Shown here one piece after another: positions 5,755-8,967 of a stretch of DNA of 8,967 nt. The notes beneath the pieces are model-generated. The model searched no databases. It had not been told where the DNA came from and saw only the letters and a program-made list of their open reading frames with translations. The translations under genes were made by a program, and so were the position numbers. Source of the DNA: CAISIP01 sp037968655 (GTDB lineage: Bacteria; Pseudomonadota; Gammaproteobacteria; Burkholderiales; Burkholderiaceae_C); assembly GCA_037968655.1 (NCBI GenBank), contig JBBKVW010000269.1, positions 1 through 8,967 on the forward strand, written 5' to 3'. How positions within the stretch are numbered: position 1 is the stretch's first letter; every line of letters starts with the position of its first letter.

Positions 5755-6408
5755 TCAATGCGTCTGTCCCAAGTAGGGCACTCTGTATTCCGATGGAAGC
5801 ACAAAGCCGTGCAGCAGGCCGGCCAGCGACAGGACTATGAGCAGCGACACGACGACTCCGATGCCGATCATTGCGTGCAATGCCCGTTTGGCTTTGCGTG
5901 CATCAGTACCAGCCAAATACCAGTAAGCGGCGCAGCCCAGATGCGTGAACAGCGCGACGACGGCCAGAAAGTAGTAGGGCGCAAAAAACCACGCAAACGG
6001 CGGCACATGAAAGCCCGCAGCGGCGAAATAGAAATTCGTGTCGAGCTGAAAGATGGCCCGGCCCGCCAGGACAGCACCCACATGCGCCAGCAGGAAGAAC
6101 GCCAGCAAAGCGCCAGACGCCGCCTGCAGCCATGCGATGCCGCCGCGGCGACGGCGCCAGCCCGAGACCAGCAGCCACAGGCCGGTACCGACCTGAAACG
6201 CGACGCAGGCCAGCAGCACGATCTCTACCAGCGGCTGGCGATAGACTGACCGCGCCGCGTCCATGAACGCGATATGCGCCCCGATGCCAGCCATTGAATC
6301 CAGATGATTTGAGAGATGAGCCAGCGCAAACACGATCAGCACGCTGGCCGACAGGCGGTGCAATCTGCGCAGCCGCGTGGGTGGGTGCGACAGTTGCGTG
6401 CTTGTCAT
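5755..6408 (-). CDS. Five-helix histidine-rich membrane protein, cytochrome b / SdhC-like
   Basis: The protein has 217 residues, mostly hydrophobic, with five predicted inner-membrane helices near 18-38, 60-82, 95-117, 138-166 and 178-201, separated by an Arg-rich loop (WRRRRGG, 84-90). Histidines sit inside or at the edges of helices (H31, H35, H109, H156, H178), a layout that could hold one or two b-type hemes, as in the membrane anchors of succinate dehydrogenase/fumarate reductase. No flavoprotein or iron-sulfur subunit is nearby, so it would be a stand-alone member or act with partners elsewhere. The ATG at 6408 is the first codon of the conserved start (RLHRLSA at 15-21 precedes helix 1); a Shine-Dalgarno is not evident. 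It lies 54 bases after the cyclotransferase-like gene on the same strand, so co-transcription is possible. Protein-coding status is sure; the heme role is inference. Confidence 0.75.
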   Translation of the reverse strand: MTSTQLSHPPTRLRRLHRLSASVLIVFALAHLSNHLDSMAGIGAHIAFMDAARSVYRQPLVEIVLLACVAFQVGTGLWLLVSGWRRRRGGIAWLQAASGALLAFFLLAHVGAVLAGRAIFQLDTNFYFAAAGFHVPPFAWFFAPYYFLAVVALFTHLGCAAYWYLAGTDARKAKRALHAMIGIGVVVSLLIVLSLAGLLHGFVLPSEYRVPYLGQTH

Positions 6409-6462
6409 GGCTGTAGCGCGCGGGCTCTCATGCGCGACAAGGCAGCGGTGCGTCGGATGTGA

Positions 6463-6882
6463 TCACCAATGAAACTTCGCTGCATATTCGGTCGTGTATT
6501 CGACCAGCGGCCCGTCGTGCTTGTCGCCGGCGTCGACATGTTCTGGCAGCTTGACGTAGACAAATGGTGTCAACAAGGCAGCTGCAAGGCCATCACCCGT
6601 CGCCTCGACGTCGATGGTGACGCGCCGATAGCCCCTGGGCTCGCCCAGTCGTTCGAGCCCATCCATCGCCGCGAGTACCTCGTCGTCGACGTCATAGACC
6701 TCTCCGCGCACCTGGTGACCGGAGCCTGGCGCCAGCACCAGGCAAGGCACGTGGCCATCGCCCAGCAGAAACATCGGCAGGCGTTCGCGGGTGCGAAACG
6801 TGCCCGGTTGGCGCACCCCCTTGTTGAGGTGGAAATTCTGGAAGCCCGCCTTGAGCGAGCCGTAGACAAAGATCAGTGGCAT
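6463..6882 (-). CDS. Gamma-glutamylcyclotransferase (GGCT/AIG2-like) family protein
   Basis: The protein has 139 residues from ATG 6882, chosen because the family begins directly with a strand reading FVYGSLKAG; the longer frame uses a TTG at 6942 and adds 20 non-conserved residues. The substrate-cradling loop YGSLK is at 7-11, followed by the middle beta section with RGEVYDVDDEVLAAMDGLE at 59-77. E77 (in the usual LDxxE segment) is the likely general acid/base, and EPRGYRRVTI (81-90) completes the core. Members release 5-oxoproline from gamma-glutamyl amines, peptides or glutathione derivatives in the cytosol, but small GGACT/AIG2-type proteins differ widely in substrate. No good Shine-Dalgarno precedes the ATG. 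It stands 105 bases downstream of the nitronate monooxygenase gene, on the same strand. Confidence 0.85.
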   Translation of the reverse strand: MPLIFVYGSLKAGFQNFHLNKGVRQPGTFRTRERLPMFLLGDGHVPCLVLAPGSGHQVRGEVYDVDDEVLAAMDGLERLGEPRGYRRVTIDVEATGDGLAAALLTPFVYVKLPEHVDAGDKHDGPLVEYTTEYAAKFHW

Positions 6883-6987
6883 GTTTTGGGGTCGAAAGGA
6901 ATTGTTCAGTGGCCGGTCGAACGTCCAAGGCTCAACGGACAAGCCAGGGACGATAAAAACCAGCGGACAAGTCGATAGCCGAGCAAG

Positions 6988-7965
6988 TCAGGCCGCCAGG
7001 AATCCCCCCAAACGCTGGCGAATCAGCGCATCGGCCTCGGCCATGATGCGATCGATCAACTGCGCCACGGTCGGCACGTCGTTGATCAGCCCCGCCACCA
7101 TGCCGCACGACCATGCACCTGCCTCCATATGCCCCTCGAGCATGATGCGCGGGTAGACGCCGGCCACTTCCTCGATGATGTCTTCGAACTTCAGCTTCGC
7201 GCCCAGCGTGCGCTCTTTTTCCAGCAGGCGTTCGACTGCCGCGTTGTGCAGCACCCGTTCGGTGTTGCGCAGCGGACGCATCACCAGGCGCGTGTCCAGT
7301 TCGCTCGCCGCGACGATGGCCTGCTTGACGTTCTCGTGCACCGGCGCCTCCTTGGTGGCGATGAATCGGGTGCCCATGTTCATGCCGTCGGCGCCCAGCG
7401 CCAGCGCGGCCACCAGCGAGCGGCCGTCGGCCATGCCGCCGGATGCGACAAATGGAATCTTCAGTGCCTCGGCGGCGCGCGGCAGCAGGATGAAGTTGGG
7501 AATATCGTCCTCGCCCGGATGGCCGCCGCATTCGAATCCGTCCACGCTCACCGCATCGCAACCGATGGCTTCGGCCTTGAGCGAATGGCGCACCGAGGTG
7601 CATTTGTGGATCACCTTGACGCCGGCCTCGTGCAGGCCGCTCAGCCACTTCTGCGGGTTGTTGCCGGCGGTCTCGACGATCTTGACGCCGCCTTCGACGA
7701 TGGCGCGGATATAGCCCGGGTAGTCGGGCGACTTGACCACCGGCAAAAATGTCAGGTTGACGCCAAAGGGCTTGTCGGTCATCCCGCGGCAGCGCCGTAT
7801 TTCATTGGCCAGCAGTTCGGGCGTCTTTTGCGTCAGGCCGGTGATGATGCCCAGGCCGCCGGCGTTGGACACCGCCGCGGCCAGTTCGGCAAAGCCGACA
7901 AAGTGCATGCCGCCCTGGATGATGGGGTGTTCGATGCCGAACAGTTCGGTAATGCGGGTTTTCAT
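6988..7965 (-). CDS. Nitronate monooxygenase (2-nitropropane dioxygenase family), FMN-dependent
   Basis: The protein has 325 residues and a TIM-barrel typical of this family. Features in order: HPIIQGGMHFVG at 13-24 (FMN contact), GGLGIITG at 36-43, ECGGHPGEDD at 145-154 with the probable catalytic H149, the phosphate-binding VASGGMADG at 173-181, and GADGMNMGTRF at 191-201. Such enzymes oxidise alkyl nitronates such as propionate-3-nitronate with O2, or, in related branches (FabK-like), reduce enoyl thioesters; the sequence alone does not settle which. The ATG at 7965 is supported by AGGAG 9 bases upstream and by the conserved beginning; the frame remains open into the upstream acyltransferase gene, which is a shadow. 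It starts 23 bases after that gene's stop, so both are likely co-transcribed. Pairing with a wax ester synthase makes a lipid-related role worth considering. Confidence 0.93.
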   Translation of the reverse strand: MKTRITELFGIEHPIIQGGMHFVGFAELAAAVSNAGGLGIITGLTQKTPELLANEIRRCRGMTDKPFGVNLTFLPVVKSPDYPGYIRAIVEGGVKIVETAGNNPQKWLSGLHEAGVKVIHKCTSVRHSLKAEAIGCDAVSVDGFECGGHPGEDDIPNFILLPRAAEALKIPFVASGGMADGRSLVAALALGADGMNMGTRFIATKEAPVHENVKQAIVAASELDTRLVMRPLRNTERVLHNAAVERLLEKERTLGAKLKFEDIIEEVAGVYPRIMLEGHMEAGAWSCGMVAGLINDVPTVAQLIDRIMAEADALIRQRLGGFLAA

Positions 7966-7988
7966 TCGGGTGCGCTCCTGGGGTTGTT

Positions 7989-8967
7989 TCAGAGGTTTTG
8001 TATGTCTTTGCCGGGCCGGCGTCGCGGTGCCGCCGCGCGAGTTCCGCGCTTGGCGGCTGCCGCGCGCGGCGCTGGCTTGACCGCAGCAGATTTTGCCGCA
8101 GCCCGTTTGCGCGCGGTCGGACCTGGCTTGGGCTTTGGCGCGCGGGCCTTGCTGCCCGCCTTGGCGGCAACGACACCCAACGCCTGTTCCAGTTCGGCGA
8201 TGGCCTCGTCGGTGTAGTCCAGCATGCGCTGCAGGCCAGGTACCGAGCGGCGGCAGGCGGTGTAGCCAAAGCCCAGTGCGTCGCCATAACCGCTGATGGT
8301 GATGTTCAGCGCCAGGTAGTGGGTGGCGATCGAGACCGGATACACCTCGTCCAGTTGCGCGCCGTTCAGATACAGCGTCTCGCGCGGACCCGGCACGTTG
8401 GATATCACCACGTTGAACACCGGCCGCTTGCGCGCGCTGCCGGTCACCATGCCCGGGCCGAGCGGCGCCATCGTGGTCATGCCGTGCGCCATCTTTTGCA
8501 GCCGTGGCATCGCCGACAGGCGTTGCTTGGCCTCGCTCGTGCTGCGCACGATGGCCTGCAGGCGCTCGATCGGGTCGGCCAGATGCGTCGCCAGGTTGGC
8601 CAGCAGCAGCGTGACCTGGTTGCCACCGGCATCGGTTTCGCCATGCAGCGAAACCGGCACCATGGCCACCAGTGGCTTCTTGGGCAGCTTGTCCTGGGCC
8701 AGCAGGTATGTGCGCAGTGCGCCGGCGCAGATCGCCAGCGTGACATCGTTGACGGTGGCGGCGCCAGCTGCTCCGATCTGCTTGATCCGCTTGAGCGAAT
8801 ACGACTGGGCGGCAAAGCGGCGCGAGCCGGAAATTTCCACGTTGAATGGCGACGCGGGTGCCTGCAGTGGCAGCGCGGCGGCGCCCTGGGCTGCGCCAAG
8901 GCCGGCCCGCAATATGTCCCACAACCCGCTGCCGATGCCCGGCAATATGTCGCGCCCGGCCTTGGCG
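7989..8967 (-). CDS. Wax ester synthase/diacylglycerol acyltransferase (WS/DGAT), C-terminal part, with basic tail (partial)
   Basis: The gene enters from the right edge; 325 residues are visible and the N-terminal acyltransferase domain with the HHxxxDG motif is outside the window. Recognisable blocks are ASPFNVEISGSRRFA, ATVNDVTLAICAGALRTYL (the conserved ND motif), GNQVTLLLANLATHLADPIE, FNVVISNVPGPRETLYLNGA, LALNITISGYGDALGFGY and the final helix LDYTDEAIAELEQAL. These enzymes esterify acyl-CoA with fatty alcohols or diacylglycerol, at the inner face of the membrane, to form storage lipid. After the normal end, about 60 residues rich in Ala, Lys, Arg and Pro follow (coded by about 7992-8170), resembling the low-complexity tail of histone H1-like or phasin-type proteins. 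The TGA at 7989 lies 23 bases before the nitronate monooxygenase ATG. The internal TTG at 8945 is not the real start. Confidence 0.92.
   Translation of the reverse strand, partial: AKAGRDILPGIGSGLWDILRAGLGAAQGAAALPLQAPASPFNVEISGSRRFAAQSYSLKRIKQIGAAGAATVNDVTLAICAGALRTYLLAQDKLPKKPLVAMVPVSLHGETDAGGNQVTLLLANLATHLADPIERLQAIVRSTSEAKQRLSAMPRLQKMAHGMTTMAPLGPGMVTGSARKRPVFNVVISNVPGPRETLYLNGAQLDEVYPVSIATHYLALNITISGYGDALGFGYTACRRSVPGLQRMLDYTDEAIAELEQALGVVAAKAGSKARAPKPKPGPTARKRAAAKSAAVKPAPRAAAAKRGTRAAAPRRRPGKDIQNL

Noticed and set aside
6936..6971. Direct repeat CGGACAAG (6936-6943 and 6964-6971) downstream of the nitronate monooxygenase
   Set aside because: Only two 8-base copies in a GC-rich gap; chance is a sufficient explanation.
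7966..8922. Long upstream extension of the nitronate monooxygenase frame
   Set aside because: It overlaps the well-conserved acyltransferase gene in another frame and has the composition of a shadow; ATG 7965 has a strong ribosome site and the conserved family start.

Overview
This is a GC-rich, densely packed window whose gene families and codon use fit a betaproteobacterium, probably Burkholderiales. That placement is inference from family resemblance; there is no rRNA or marker gene here. No tRNA, rRNA, CRISPR array or insertion sequence was seen.

Layout. (1) 2-562, plus strand: the 3' end of a Rieske-type aromatic oxygenase that enters from the left edge. (2) 538-4794, minus strand: a six-gene, almost gapless block transcribed right to left: periplasmic solute-binding protein, inner-membrane ABC permease, creatininase-family amidohydrolase, zeta-like glutathione S-transferase, HD-domain protein with a MIOX/PhnZ-like ligand set, and an AhpD/carboxymuconolactone-decarboxylase-like protein. 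Most junctions are ATGA overlaps or gaps of a few bases, so this is almost certainly one operon. Its last gene overlaps the convergent Rieske gene by 25 bp. (3) 4953-5521, plus strand: a HigB/HigA-like type II toxin-antitoxin pair, divergent from the operon. The toxin has no conventional start codon where its family usually begins. (4) 5522-5754: a gap with a perfect 16-bp palindrome and a doubtful 55-codon ORF. (5) 5755-6408, minus strand: a five-helix, histidine-rich membrane protein resembling a cytochrome b/succinate dehydrogenase anchor. (6) 6463-6882, minus: a gamma-glutamylcyclotransferase-fold protein. (7) 6988-8967, minus: a wax ester synthase/diacylglycerol acyltransferase (C-terminal part only, with a long Lys/Ala/Pro tail) followed by a nitronate monooxygenase, probably co-transcribed.

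How the genes may work together. The six-gene operon looks like an uptake-and-breakdown cassette for a small, probably nitrogen-containing compound: capture and import (binding protein, permease), amide hydrolysis (creatininase family), then glutathione-dependent and possibly diiron-dependent chemistry (GST, HD protein) and a thiol/decarboxylase-fold protein. No ABC ATPase is present in the window, so it must come from elsewhere. The substrate cannot be read from the sequence. This operon is the best candidate here for an undescribed pathway.
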